Part shown: positions 7,938 to 17,676 of the stretch, piece by piece | Layout of the letters: each line of letters begins with the position of its first letter | How positions within the stretch are numbered: position 1 is the first letter of the stretch | Source: UBA3537 sp045561735 | GTDB lineage: Bacteria; Bacteroidota; Bacteroidia; Flavobacteriales; Flavobacteriaceae | Direction of reading: 5' to 3' | DNA length: 64,000 nt | Assembly: GCA_045561735.1 (NCBI GenBank) | Contig: JBJKXC010000017.1 | Coordinates: 1-64,000, forward strand | Translations under genes and position numbers: made by a program | The notes under the pieces: generated by a model | Database searches by the model: none | What the model was told of the DNA's origin: nothing | The model's input: the letters and a program-made list of their open reading frames with translations, nothing else

Positions 7938-10319
7938 TTAAAATTTGATATTTATTATTTTTTTACTGGATGGTTCCCAACTCAAATTCATTCGAAATGT
8001 TTGGGATAATTGATCGTAGTGATAATTTAACTTATCATTTTTTGTAAGGACTTTATTGGGTGCTTTTTTCATATTGTGAACTACTAACTCAATTTCTTTT
8101 TTATCAAAATTGAAATGCATGCCTTTTGTTGCACTGAGTTCCATTTGTATTCGATTTGAATTTTGTTGCGCAGTGACTTTTAGAAGTTCATATTGGTCTT
8201 TTTCGTAAGCATTAGCGAGTAATCCATTGTCATTGTAAATGAAACGTTGCGATTTTTTTACTTTTTGATCAAAATAGTAATGCAGTTGAAAATTATTTAG
8301 TTCGTATTCGTCTGTAGATTGAACGGGATCAATAATTGGTATGATTGCCCCACCACGTACAAAGGTTGGAATTGAGGTTTTGACTGTATTGACAAATTGA
8401 GACTTTCCGCCAACATACGCTTTGTTGCTATAAAAATCATACCAATTGCCAGTATTTGGAAAATCTACCATTTGTTGCTCTTGTCCCGCTTTGGTCACAG
8501 GAGAAATTAGAAAATCATTTCCCCAAAAATAGGTGCTCGAAACAGTATTCATTTCTAATCTTGAATCTTCAAAAAACAACGGTCTCATTAGTGGTAATCC
8601 TTGTGTGTTATTTTCAAAAACCAAATGATAATTGTAGGGTAACAATGCATATCGCAAATCAATTGCTTTTTTTGACAATTTTAGTGCTTCTTCTGATCTA
8701 TAAACAGGCTCACTAGGAACTTCTTCTTGTGCATGAGGTCTAAAAATAGGCTGAAAAACACCATATTGTAACCATCGGGTGTAAAGCTCATCGTCTAAAT
8801 TATCACCTGCAAACCCCCCTAAGTCGGAGTGCATATATCCAAGCCCTTGTAGTCCCATTTGAAGCGCAATTTCAGTCTGAGATTGCAACCCACCCCAAGT
8901 TCTGTTGACATCACCTGACCAGGGAATCATTCCATATCTCTGAGACCCAGAATATCCGGCTCTCATGAGAATGAACGGGCGTTCTTCAGAAAAATCATTT
9001 TTATAGCCTTTGTAAATTAACCCTGCCCAATCGTGTCCATATATATTATGAACTTCATCGGCAGATGTATTGTAATGTTTTAAGGCCGTTGGGTGCACTT
9101 CAGGTTCTCCTAAGTCCCCCCAAATTCCCACAATCCCTTTTTCTCTCAAGCCTTTGTATATTGACCAAAACCAAGACGCTCCTTTCGGGTTATAAATATC
9201 AATCAATCCAGTATTTCCAAAATAAAAATCATATGTATAGGGCTTACCTAATGAATCTGTCGCCAACACTTTTTGCTTAACTGCTTCTTTCCAACGATTT
9301 GAAGTCGTTAAAACAAAAGGCTCTGTTATTGTGATTGTTTTTACTCCTTTGGCTTTAAGTCTAGAAATCATGCCCTCAAAGTCCGGAAATGAATCTCGAA
9401 AGACTTCTAAATTTCCCATTGTCCCTGTGATGGTTTTACCAAACCAATAGAGATCTAAAATAACGGCATCTACAGGGACATTCAGATCTTTAAATTTATT
9501 GATCGTGTTTTCAACTTCGTATTGGGAGTGGTACCCAAATCGACTTGCAAAATTTCCCAATGCCCAACGCGGAGGCATTGGCTGTTTCCCGGTCAGATTA
9601 GTGTATTGGTCTATTAATTTAGGCCAGGTTGATGCAGCAACAATTTGGTAGGTCTTTCGTCCCGAAATTGTTTCATACATCAAGTGGTTGTTTTGCTTGC
9701 TGTCTAGATCTAAGAACCCAATGGGTGCATTGTCGAAATGTAAAAGATATTTGTCGGATGATACCACAATGGGCATTGTGTAATTCATCAGCTCAGAACG
9801 TGTTTCATAGCCGTAATGTGCTTTGTTATATAGTTTTAATCGATTGCCTCTTCTGTTCATTCCCAAGGCTCTAGCGCCTCCACCATATAAAATTTCATTG
9901 AATTTGATGTTAAAGTCGATTGTCTCTAAACTATCGTTTTTTACATAACCTTTCGCCTCGGAAATTAAGAGTTTATTGTTGTGATAATATTTAATTTGAA
10001 ACGGCGATTTTTGAACTTTCGTCACAATTTCTCCCGTCGTCAAAACAACCTCATTCGCCGTCTCTTTTAAAGAAATATCAATGTCTTTTGGTTCTAATAT
10101 GACGGCGTGTGATTCTGTTTTTTCAATTTCACCGGTTGGGTTAAATGTAGTTTCAATAATATTGTTGTTATAAGGTACAATTCTATAAACACCATCATTA
10201 ACAGTTATTTTTAAAGTTCGGTTCTCTAATAATTGAACTTTTTCAAAAATACGGTTCGGGTTTTGAGCGAATACAACACCAAAAGACAAAAAAAACAAAA
10301 GATTAAATAATTTATTCAT
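7938..10319 (-). CDS. GH31 alpha-glucosidase, periplasmic
   Basis: A 793-residue family 31 enzyme with a clear signal peptide (FNLLFFLSFGVVFAQ). Order: N-terminal galactose-mutarotase-like domain (to about 240), (beta/alpha)8 barrel (about 245-600) and C-terminal beta domains. The nucleophile is Asp402 in GIWGDLGEPE and the acid/base Asp470 in PWSGDVNRTW; PPRWALGNFASRFGY begins the barrel. GH31 enzymes release glucose from the non-reducing ends of alpha-glucans; within this gene set the substrate is probably short maltodextrins or isomalto-branched pieces. Its start overlaps the end of the esterase gene by 8 bases, implying translational coupling. Confidence 0.92.
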   Translation of the reverse strand: MNKLFNLLFFLSFGVVFAQNPNRIFEKVQLLENRTLKITVNDGVYRIVPYNNNIIETTFNPTGEIEKTESHAVILEPKDIDISLKETANEVVLTTGEIVTKVQKSPFQIKYYHNNKLLISEAKGYVKNDSLETIDFNIKFNEILYGGGARALGMNRRGNRLKLYNKAHYGYETRSELMNYTMPIVVSSDKYLLHFDNAPIGFLDLDSKQNNHLMYETISGRKTYQIVAASTWPKLIDQYTNLTGKQPMPPRWALGNFASRFGYHSQYEVENTINKFKDLNVPVDAVILDLYWFGKTITGTMGNLEVFRDSFPDFEGMISRLKAKGVKTITITEPFVLTTSNRWKEAVKQKVLATDSLGKPYTYDFYFGNTGLIDIYNPKGASWFWSIYKGLREKGIVGIWGDLGEPEVHPTALKHYNTSADEVHNIYGHDWAGLIYKGYKNDFSEERPFILMRAGYSGSQRYGMIPWSGDVNRTWGGLQSQTEIALQMGLQGLGYMHSDLGGFAGDNLDDELYTRWLQYGVFQPIFRPHAQEEVPSEPVYRSEEALKLSKKAIDLRYALLPYNYHLVFENNTQGLPLMRPLFFEDSRLEMNTVSSTYFWGNDFLISPVTKAGQEQQMVDFPNTGNWYDFYSNKAYVGGKSQFVNTVKTSIPTFVRGGAIIPIIDPVQSTDEYELNNFQLHYYFDQKVKKSQRFIYNDNGLLANAYEKDQYELLKVTAQQNSNRIQMELSATKGMHFNFDKKEIELVVHNMKKAPNKVLTKNDKLNYHYDQLSQTFRMNLSWEPSSKKIINIKF

Positions 10320-11278
10320 CTGTTTTTTTTAATAAAAAGGTGAGGGGCTTGGCCAATCTTTGATTCCAAAATTTCTCAGAATGTCCATGACCTTCAAATT
10401 TTAAATTCATCATAGATTCGTCATCAAAGGATTTATATTCCAGAACAGTACTCACCAAATTTTGATATGGTAAATAAAGCGCATCTAATTTTTTAGTTCC
10501 ATAGTCAAAGTATATTTTATGGTTTTTTGGCGATGGTAAATTATCCATTAGATAATCAAATATAATATAAGGTATTTCATTGGATTCTGTATTGGAATAA
10601 GTCCCTATCCAGTGTGTGGATAGGCATGCCGCAGCGCCAAATACTTCCGGATATTCACAGAGTGCATACAACGCTATAAGCCCACCTCTGCTAGAGCCCA
10701 TAATCGCATTATCTTTTGCTGTTGTTTTTGTTGGATAATGAGTGTCTATATATGGTTTCAACTCAGTGACTATAAATTTGAGATAATCGTCAGAATTAAC
10801 AAATGTGACTTGGTTTTTTTTTGGTTGCCATACTTTGTAAGGCTGCTTTGTTTTCCTTATTTAATAATTTGAAAACTTTTTGGGGAAAATAATTAGCATT
10901 GCGTTCAGAATACACATTCCAAATTCCAACAACGATGGTTTCTTTGATTTTAGAATCAATTAGTAGCGCCGATAGGTGTTCATCAACACCCCATTCTTGA
11001 CCATTCCAAGTTTTGTCGGAATCGAAAAGCATTTGACCGTCATGCATATATAATACACTATATTTTTTGGTATTGTCAAAGTTTTCAGGAAGCCAAACAT
11101 CAACATTTCTTGTGGTAATAAAATTTGAGGGAAATTTTTCTAGCCTTTGCAGGGTTCCTTCTACTTTTTTTGAAGGGTTAACCCTATATGTTTTAATCGA
11201 ATCAAATTGAACACAAGATGCGCCGAGTGTATTTACGATCAAAAAAAAAGGCAATATGTAGCTTAGCTTTAGCGTCAT
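10312..11278 (-). pseudogene. Esterase (enterochelin-esterase/EsteraseD-like), one-base frameshift
   Basis: An alpha/beta hydrolase of the putative esterase family (PF00756 type) read in two frames. The first part (10796-11278) has a signal sequence with a possible lipobox ending in Cys22 (LGASC), then YSVLYMHDGQMLFD and VVGIWNVYSERNANYFP. The second part, open from about 10800 down to 10312, has the nucleophile elbow IMGSSRGGL, catalytic-His region FEGHGHSEKFW and a normal C-terminus. The frames meet at a run of nine A on the coding strand (10814-10822); eight A would restore one continuous protein of about 321 residues. Esterases of this group often sit in starch/maltodextrin loci of Flavobacteriia. 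It starts one base after the upstream GH13 stop. The break is either a sequencing error or a genuine, possibly slippage-prone, frameshift. Confidence 0.75.
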
Positions 11279-13208
11279 TTATTTAGGTGTTGAACTAAAA
11301 ATATAGCTTCCTTTTTTTGACAATTTTAATGTTTCTTGCCATTCAAAGGCCTCATCTTTTAGAACGTTTTGAAACGTTTTACCGATAAGATTCAATTCTT
11401 TAAAACGATTTAAATCTATAGAAATTGGAGTTTCATTTTTGTTCAGAATTAAAAATACTATATCGTCTTTTTTAATTCTGAATAGAAAATATAACCCTGA
11501 TTTTGGAGCAAAATGGACAGTCTCTCCATGATGAATTGCCGAGCTGTTTTTTCTAAAATTTAAAAGTGTTTTCAAATAGTGTTGCATATCTTTTTGATCC
11601 TTATTGAGTCCTTCTCCAGAGAATGCATTAACCTGATCTTCTGCCCCAACCACCTGGGAAATCAGTTCTTACAAGACCATGATCTCCAGGCTTATCAAAA
11701 TCTTGCATCAAAATTTCTGTGCCATAGTATATTTGTGGTACTCTTGGAAGCATCAAAAGTGTACTCAAGGCCATTTTCGTTTGAATTATATCGCCTTTCA
11801 ATTCTGTATAAATTCGACTCATGTCGTGGTTGTCCATCATGGCCATTATGCCTTTCGGATTCGGATAATTAAAATCATTGGCCAATCCGTCGTATATTTT
11901 AATGAGCCCTTTGTCCCAGGATTCATCCTGACTAATGCCCTTTTTGATATTTTCTAAGATGGCAAAATCCATGGTCGAAGTCAAGTTTGAAACATATCCC
12001 TGTTTGTGTTTGGGATCATTTTGCCAATATCCAATTAAAAGTGGGTTATAACTCCATTCTTCACCCACAATAGAAAAATTCGGATACTCATTCATAATTG
12101 CCCCTGCCCAATTGCTTAAAAAAGTTTTATCAGCATAAGGGTAGGTGTCTTGGCGAATCCCACCTAGACCTAATTCTTCGATCCACCAAATGCTATTTTG
12201 AATGATAAATTTTGCCATAAAGGGGTTTTTATGGTTTAAATCGGGCATGGTTTCAACAAACCACCCATCGGTCATTTCCTTTTTATCGATTTCCGATGCA
12301 TAATTATCTTGATTGATAGTGCGGCGATGATTTGAATATTTTGTTGGTTTTCCTGATAAGAATTTATCTTGATAATTTATCCAATCTTTGAATGGTAAAT
12401 CTTCCATCCACCAATGGTACAATCCACAGTGATTTACAATTTGATCCATTATAAATTTAATTCCACGCTTTTTGGCTTCTTCAACTAAAGTTTTAAATTC
12501 TTCCATTGTGCCAAACCTTGGGTCAACTTCATAATGATCTGTTATGGCATAACCATGATAGGAACCTTTTTTCATGTCGTTGGTACGTAGGGGGCATGAC
12601 CAAACAGCAGTAAATCCCATATCATGTATATAGTCAAGATGATCTGTTATTCCTTGAATGTCACCTCCATGCCGGGCATAATCGTCATTGCGATTTATTT
12701 TTTGTTCTTGTAAATTAGGTTGAATATCATTACCTGGATTCGCATTTGCAAACCGATCTGGAGTGATTAAATATATAGCATCCTCAGAGTTAAATCCCTT
12801 GTAGTCTAATGCTGATTTTGTCCTTGCTTTCAATTCGTAATCTAAAATGTAAGATTCATTATCTTGAGACGAAAATAACAGTTGAATTTTTCCTGGATCA
12901 GTGTTTTTTTTAATTTTCAAATCAATAAATAAATAATTTGGGCTATCTGCGTTGTGGACTTTTGTTATCTCAACACTGGGTGTATTGACAGTAACTTTCA
13001 TGCCTTGGATTTGATTTGATTTAACCAATAATTGAAGTTCTTCGGACTCAAATCCCACCCACCAATGTAGGGGCTTGACTTGTTCGACTTCAAGTTTTTT
13101 TAGTTGTGACATTTCAAATCCCATTTCACTTTTAGAATTGCATCCTTGCAATAATAAAAATAAAAAACTGATACAGATTGACACGGTATTTTTTATATTA
13201 CGATTCAT
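11279..13208 (-). pseudogene. GH13 neopullulanase-like lipoprotein, one-base frameshift
   Basis: A SusA/cyclomaltodextrinase-type GH13. A lipoprotein signal ends at Cys23 (LLLQGC). An N-terminal Ig-like domain (about 35-130) precedes the barrel. Conserved sites are IMDQIVNHCG, GGIRQDTY with nucleophile Asp354, VGEEWS with Glu383 and MMDNHDMSR with Asp462. The first frame (11628-13208) runs into a stop after FPGGWGRRSG. The second frame (11279-11653) continues with GAEDQVNAFSGEGL and the C-terminal beta domain. Removing one G from the run of four (11644-11647, C on the plus strand) gives FPGGWAEDQVNAF, as expected for the family, and about 642 residues. All catalytic residues lie before the break. 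The start overlaps the GH65 stop by one base. Likely role: maltodextrin, pullulan or cyclodextrin hydrolysis in the periplasm. Confidence 0.82.
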
Positions 13209-15511
13209 TAGATGCTATGTAAAATGTTTGGCTCAACTTTCGTAAGCTGCCCATTAACAACAATATTAATGGACTCCTGTCCTGAAACCTCAAAAGTGGC
13301 TCCACTTTGTCGGATATTTACCTTTAATATCTGTCCTCTAAAATTAATTTTAAAAGAATAGGATTGCCATTGTTTAGGAATTTGTGGGGTGAAATGCAAT
13401 TGATTGTTTTTTATACGCATACCTCCAAAGCCTTCAACAATACTCATCCAAGTGCCAGCCATAGAAGTGATATGAAGCCCTTCACTTACCTCATGATTAT
13501 AATCATCTAAGTCCAATCGTGATGTTTGCAAATAAAATTCATAAGCTTGATTCATTCGGCCTAATTTTGCAGCTTGAATGCTGTGTACACATGGCGATAA
13601 TGAACTTTCATGAACAGTAAGTGGCTCATAAAAATCAAAATGCTTTTTCAATTCTTCTATCGAAAAACAATCTTCAAAAAAATAAAATGCTTGAAGTACA
13701 TCAGCTTGTTTAATATAGGGCGATCGCAATATTCTATCCCAAGACCAATGCTGATTTATTGGCCGATCATTGGTGTTTAAATCTGAAACTGGGGTAAGCT
13801 TCTTGTCCAAAAATCCGTCTTGTTGTAAATAAATATCAAGTGCTTCAGAGTAGGGGAAATAGATAGATTTTGTCATTAATTTAATGGCGTCTATTTCCTG
13901 TTTTGTCAATTTGGTTTTAGTGATCACTTCATTGTACCTTGTGTTGTCAACATCTTTTATCTCATTCAAAGTTTGAAGTGTAAATTCCATACACCACTTG
14001 GCAATGTAATTTGTGTAAAAATTATTGTTAACATTATTTTCGTATTCATTTGGACCAGTTACCCCGAGCATAACATACTTCTGTTTTTGTTCAGAAAAAT
14101 TAAATCGCTGACACCAAAATCGAGTAATTGCAATCAAAACAAAAATTCCTTTTGAAAAGGTATAGGAAACATCGCCGTTATAACGCTGATAATTGTAAAT
14201 GGCAAATGCAATGGCTCCATTTCTATGAATTTCTTCAAAAGTGATCTCCCACTCATTATGACATTCCTCTCCATTCATTGTTACCATTGGATACAAGGCC
14301 GCACCAGAATTAAAGCCTAATTTTTCGGCATTTTCAATGGCTTTATCTAAATGTCGAAAGCGGTATTCTAACAAATTTTTAGCCACATCCGGAGATTTTG
14401 TAGCCATGTAAAATGGCAAGCAATACGCCTCGGTATCCCAATAGGTGCTGCCACCATATTTTTCACCTGTAAACCCTTTTGGGCCTATATTTAATTGTGG
14501 GTTTGTACCTAAATAAGTTTGGTTGAGTTGAAAAATATTAAAACGAATTGCTTGTTGTGCTTTAAGATCCCCTTCAATGGTAATATCGGCCATTTGCCAT
14601 ATTTCATCCCATGCTTGTATTTGCACTTCTAACAACCCATCAAATCCTTTCTCCAGTCCATTTTGAATTACGGCTTTAGCAGATTTCAATAAATTACTGC
14701 CTTGACTAGAACCCGAAATATAACCTCCAAGTTTTTCTAAAGCAAAAGTTGAACCATGATCAACATTCATTTCATAAGTATGTCCAATTCTTGAATTGGT
14801 GTTTTGCTCTGTGAGTGAAAGCGAAACTGCTGTTCCATTTAATGTGCAATGATTGTGCATATAGGTACAGGTTTTAAAGTTTGTTTTCATTGTTTCTGCT
14901 TCAATGAATGCGCTTGATTCTATCGAGGATATAGCTGAAATTTCCCAAAACTGATCGTCCCAATTACTGTCTTTGTTTTTTATATTTCCGTCTAAAAATG
15001 GCTCAAAACTAATACATGCAGATCGATTTAAAGGGGTCACCTCATACCTGATGGCGCCAATTTGTTCATGAACAAGACTAAGAAAACGTAAACTTTTTAC
15101 TGATACTTGAATGTCATTGCTCAAGGTTGCCTTAAATGATCGTGACAACCAACCTTCTTTCATGTTTAATTCACGTTTGAAATCTGTAACAGACTTGCAG
15201 GTATTTAAATCTAGAACAACGCCATCAATAACAACCTTGATTCCAATCCAACTAGGTGCATTTAGTACTTTTGCAAAGTATTTTGGATATCCATTTTTCC
15301 ACCATCCCACTTTTGTCTTGTCTGGATAATAAACCCCTGCAATATAACTGCCTTGAAAAGTGTTACCAGTGTATGTTTCCTCAAAATTTGCGCGTTGCCC
15401 CATGGCACCATTTCCAATGCTAAATATACTTTCAGAAGATTCATTATGCTTGGGTACAAATCCTTCTTCCAATATTGACCACGGTTTTGGAATTATATAA
15501 TTTTGGTTCAT
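13208..15511 (-). CDS. GH65 disaccharide phosphorylase, probably maltose phosphorylase
   Basis: A 767-residue family 65 enzyme without a signal peptide, hence cytoplasmic. The N-terminal beta-sandwich (RPWSILEEGFVPK-like start, SIGNGAMGQRANFEE) is followed by the (alpha/alpha)6 barrel; YWDTEAYCLPFY and VTGPNEYENNVNNN are typical. Glu489 in NEYEN aligns with the catalytic acid of maltose phosphorylase. The enzyme would convert maltose and phosphate to glucose and beta-glucose-1-phosphate. This assignment rests mainly on the downstream partner: the beta-phosphoglucomutase gene immediately upstream overlaps it by four bases. GH65 also includes trehalose, kojibiose and nigerose phosphorylases, which cannot be excluded. 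Confidence 0.9.
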   Translation of the reverse strand: MNQNYIIPKPWSILEEGFVPKHNESSESIFSIGNGAMGQRANFEETYTGNTFQGSYIAGVYYPDKTKVGWWKNGYPKYFAKVLNAPSWIGIKVVIDGVVLDLNTCKSVTDFKRELNMKEGWLSRSFKATLSNDIQVSVKSLRFLSLVHEQIGAIRYEVTPLNRSACISFEPFLDGNIKNKDSNWDDQFWEISAISSIESSAFIEAETMKTNFKTCTYMHNHCTLNGTAVSLSLTEQNTNSRIGHTYEMNVDHGSTFALEKLGGYISGSSQGSNLLKSAKAVIQNGLEKGFDGLLEVQIQAWDEIWQMADITIEGDLKAQQAIRFNIFQLNQTYLGTNPQLNIGPKGFTGEKYGGSTYWDTEAYCLPFYMATKSPDVAKNLLEYRFRHLDKAIENAEKLGFNSGAALYPMVTMNGEECHNEWEITFEEIHRNGAIAFAIYNYQRYNGDVSYTFSKGIFVLIAITRFWCQRFNFSEQKQKYVMLGVTGPNEYENNVNNNFYTNYIAKWCMEFTLQTLNEIKDVDNTRYNEVITKTKLTKQEIDAIKLMTKSIYFPYSEALDIYLQQDGFLDKKLTPVSDLNTNDRPINQHWSWDRILRSPYIKQADVLQAFYFFEDCFSIEELKKHFDFYEPLTVHESSLSPCVHSIQAAKLGRMNQAYEFYLQTSRLDLDDYNHEVSEGLHITSMAGTWMSIVEGFGGMRIKNNQLHFTPQIPKQWQSYSFKINFRGQILKVNIRQSGATFEVSGQESINIVVNGQLTKVEPNILHSI

Positions 15512-16182
15512 AATCTGTGTGGGTTATGCTCTTTTATTAATTCTATTATAAATTCGTTTGTAAGCGATAGAAAATCTTTGAAATTATATTTTGCTTCTTG
15601 CAATATTGCTGAGTTACCAATTCCTATACTAATCATGCCTGCCGCATTAGCGGCTTTTATACCAGCCAAAGAATCTTCAAAAACAATGCAGTTTTCTGGT
15701 TCAGATTTTGTTTGGCGAGCGGCTTTCAAAAACACCTCAGGGTTGGGTTTTGCTTTTGAAACATCATTTCCATCAACTATAGCATCAAAAAACCCTGTGA
15801 TTTTTACTTTATCTAAAATAGGACGTGCATTTTTACTGGCTGATCCTAGTGTAATAAATTGGTTATTTTGGGTTAGAAACTCAAGAACTCTTTCAACATC
15901 AGGCAACAGTTCTGATGTGTCCATATGAGCAATGTAATCTAAATAATTTGCGTTTTTTTGGTTCATCCTATTTTCAAATTCATCAGCGCTCAGCGATATT
16001 CCTCCCCATTTCAAAATTTTCTCTAAAGACTTGACGCGACTGACCCCTTTGAGTTGTTCATTTTGATCAATATTAAAATCGATTCCGAGGTCATTTGCCA
16101 ATGATTTCCATGCTTGGAAATGATATTTTGCTGTATCTACAATAACACCATCTAAATCAAATATGAAACATTTTTTATTCAT
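15508..16182 (-). CDS. pgmB: Beta-phosphoglucomutase (HAD family)
   Basis: A 224-residue HAD-superfamily phosphatase/mutase. The nucleophile motif FDLDGVIVDT is at residues 8-17. The cap region GVSRVKSLEKIL and the motif GVDFN-like substrate loop fit beta-phosphoglucomutases; motif II/III (LGSASKN, KAKPNPEVF) and motif IV (VFEDSLAGIKAA) are present. It isomerises beta-D-glucose-1-phosphate to glucose-6-phosphate, the product line of the GH65 phosphorylase whose start codon it overlaps by four bases. It begins four bases after the transporter stop. The length and context make another HAD phosphatase unlikely. Confidence 0.92.
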   Translation of the reverse strand: MNKKCFIFDLDGVIVDTAKYHFQAWKSLANDLGIDFNIDQNEQLKGVSRVKSLEKILKWGGISLSADEFENRMNQKNANYLDYIAHMDTSELLPDVERVLEFLTQNNQFITLGSASKNARPILDKVKITGFFDAIVDGNDVSKAKPNPEVFLKAARQTKSEPENCIVFEDSLAGIKAANAAGMISIGIGNSAILQEAKYNFKDFLSLTNEFIIELIKEHNPHRL

Positions 16183-16186
16183 ACTA

Positions 16187-17551
16187 TTAAGATTGATATC
16201 TTATTGCAGATGGATTGGTAATAAGTAAATTGCATAGTGCAGCAAAAATCAAACTGATTCCTGCAAGGGTCATACTATTTATTGCTTCTGGGCCAAAAAG
16301 ATTCGACAAAAAATTAATCGCACCCAAAGCCGCAGCGATTTGTGGGATAACGATAAACATATTAAAAATGCCCATGAAAACCCCCATTTTATTTGAATCA
16401 ACCGAGCTAGAAAGCATGGCATAGGGCATGGATAAAATACTTCCCCATGCAAATCCAATTAAAATAAAGCAATATTTTAATTGATCTGGTGTGGCGATAT
16501 ACATCGCCAAAAAACCAATCCCACCCAAAGTGAGTGAACCCATATGTACATATTTGCGATTTATCGTACGTTTAGAGGTGTAAAAAGTAAATAAAAGTGC
16601 AAAAGCCATAGACGATAACCCATATACTCCCATGGCTGAACCTACGGCATTTGAGGATTCTTGAAAATTAGTATTGTCTGTATCAAAGGCTGCCAAGCCC
16701 TCTGATGATGAAAGATCATAATGCGATTCAATTGGTGCAGGTGTTTTAAACACATGTTCAGTCAATGCTGGATTTGCCATACTCCACATGGTGAAAAAGG
16801 CAAACCATGAAAAAAATTGTACGACACCGAGTTTTTTCATAGTAGTAGGCATTTGCCCAATATTTTCAAGAATATCAGTTATGAATCTATTTTTCTTTGC
16901 TTTTTCTTTATTGAAAGCTTCCATATTTTCTGGTGGGTATTCAGAAGTGGTCAAAATAGTGTATAACACACTCGCAAAAAACACAAATCCACCTATGGCA
17001 AAGGCCACTTTGACAGACATAGGGACAACTCCTGAAATAGCAGAGTTGCTCACGCCTAATTGAGAAACCATCCAAGGCAAATTACTGGCAATCCATGTAC
17101 CAATGCCAATGATTAGGGTCTGTACTACAAATCCATAGGAACGCTGTGATTCTGGTAATTTATCGGCAACCAAAGCCCTAAATGGCTCCATAGATATATT
17201 AATGGAAGCATCTAATATCCAAAGAAAGCCAACAGCTATCCATAAATAAGAGGCATGTGGCACAAAAAAAAGCGCTATGGAACTTAAGATAGCACCAATA
17301 AGAAAATAGGGCTTTCGTCTGCCAAGCTTTGGATGCCATGTTCTATCGCTTAAATAGCCAATAATAGGCTGAACAATAAGACCCGTCAAAGGTGCAGCAA
17401 TCCACAACATAGGAATGTCTGCCTTATCGGCACCTAAAGTTTGAAATATACGAGACATGAAGCCACCTTGCAATGCAAAGCCAAATTGAATTCCAAGGAA
17501 ACCGAAACTCATATTCCAAATGTCCCAAAAACCAAGGGGTTGTTTTTTCAT
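16187..17551 (-). CDS. MFS maltose/sugar:H+ symporter (SLC45-like)
   Basis: A 454-residue integral membrane protein with about twelve hydrophobic segments and no cleavable signal. It begins with FWDIWNMSFGFLGIQFGFALQ, the usual start of the SLC45/GPH-like sugar transporters of Bacteroidota maltose loci. The loop between helices 2 and 3 reads GYLSDRTWHPKLGRRKPYF, matching the MFS signature D-R-x-x-x-x-GRR. A large periplasmic loop (about residues 275-310) sits before helix 7 or 8. It would carry maltose or maltodextrins from periplasm to cytoplasm for the phosphorylase. It lies 125 bases downstream of lacI and four bases before pgmB, so it opens the catabolic operon. Confidence 0.88.
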   Translation of the reverse strand: MKKQPLGFWDIWNMSFGFLGIQFGFALQGGFMSRIFQTLGADKADIPMLWIAAPLTGLIVQPIIGYLSDRTWHPKLGRRKPYFLIGAILSSIALFFVPHASYLWIAVGFLWILDASINISMEPFRALVADKLPESQRSYGFVVQTLIIGIGTWIASNLPWMVSQLGVSNSAISGVVPMSVKVAFAIGGFVFFASVLYTILTTSEYPPENMEAFNKEKAKKNRFITDILENIGQMPTTMKKLGVVQFFSWFAFFTMWSMANPALTEHVFKTPAPIESHYDLSSSEGLAAFDTDNTNFQESSNAVGSAMGVYGLSSMAFALLFTFYTSKRTINRKYVHMGSLTLGGIGFLAMYIATPDQLKYCFILIGFAWGSILSMPYAMLSSSVDSNKMGVFMGIFNMFIVIPQIAAALGAINFLSNLFGPEAINSMTLAGISLIFAALCNLLITNPSAIRYQS

Positions 17552-17578
17552 AATAGCATTATCTATAAATTAATACTA

Positions 17579-17606
17579 TTTTGATAAACATAATGTTTTA
17601 TCAAAA
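17579..17606. promoter_or_regulatory. 28-base inverted repeat ahead of the transporter operon
   Basis: TTTTGATAAA (17579-17588) is mirrored by TTTTATCAAAA (17596-17606) around a 7-base spacer. It lies 28 bases upstream of the transporter ATG and within the 125-base gap after lacI. There is no U-run on the minus strand after the hairpin, so an operator for the LacI-type regulator fits better than a terminator. Function is inferred from position only. Confidence 0.4.
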
Positions 17607-17676
17607 CTTTAAGGTGAAAAGTATAACTATAAGTTTTGAGATGACAAACATATAAATAAATTTTTTTTGAGCCAAA

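Noticed and set aside
10814..10822. Programmed frameshifting in the esterase gene
   Set aside because: The A run could allow slippage, but no stimulatory hairpin or family precedent was seen, and two other genes have similar one-base breaks. Error or mutation is simpler.
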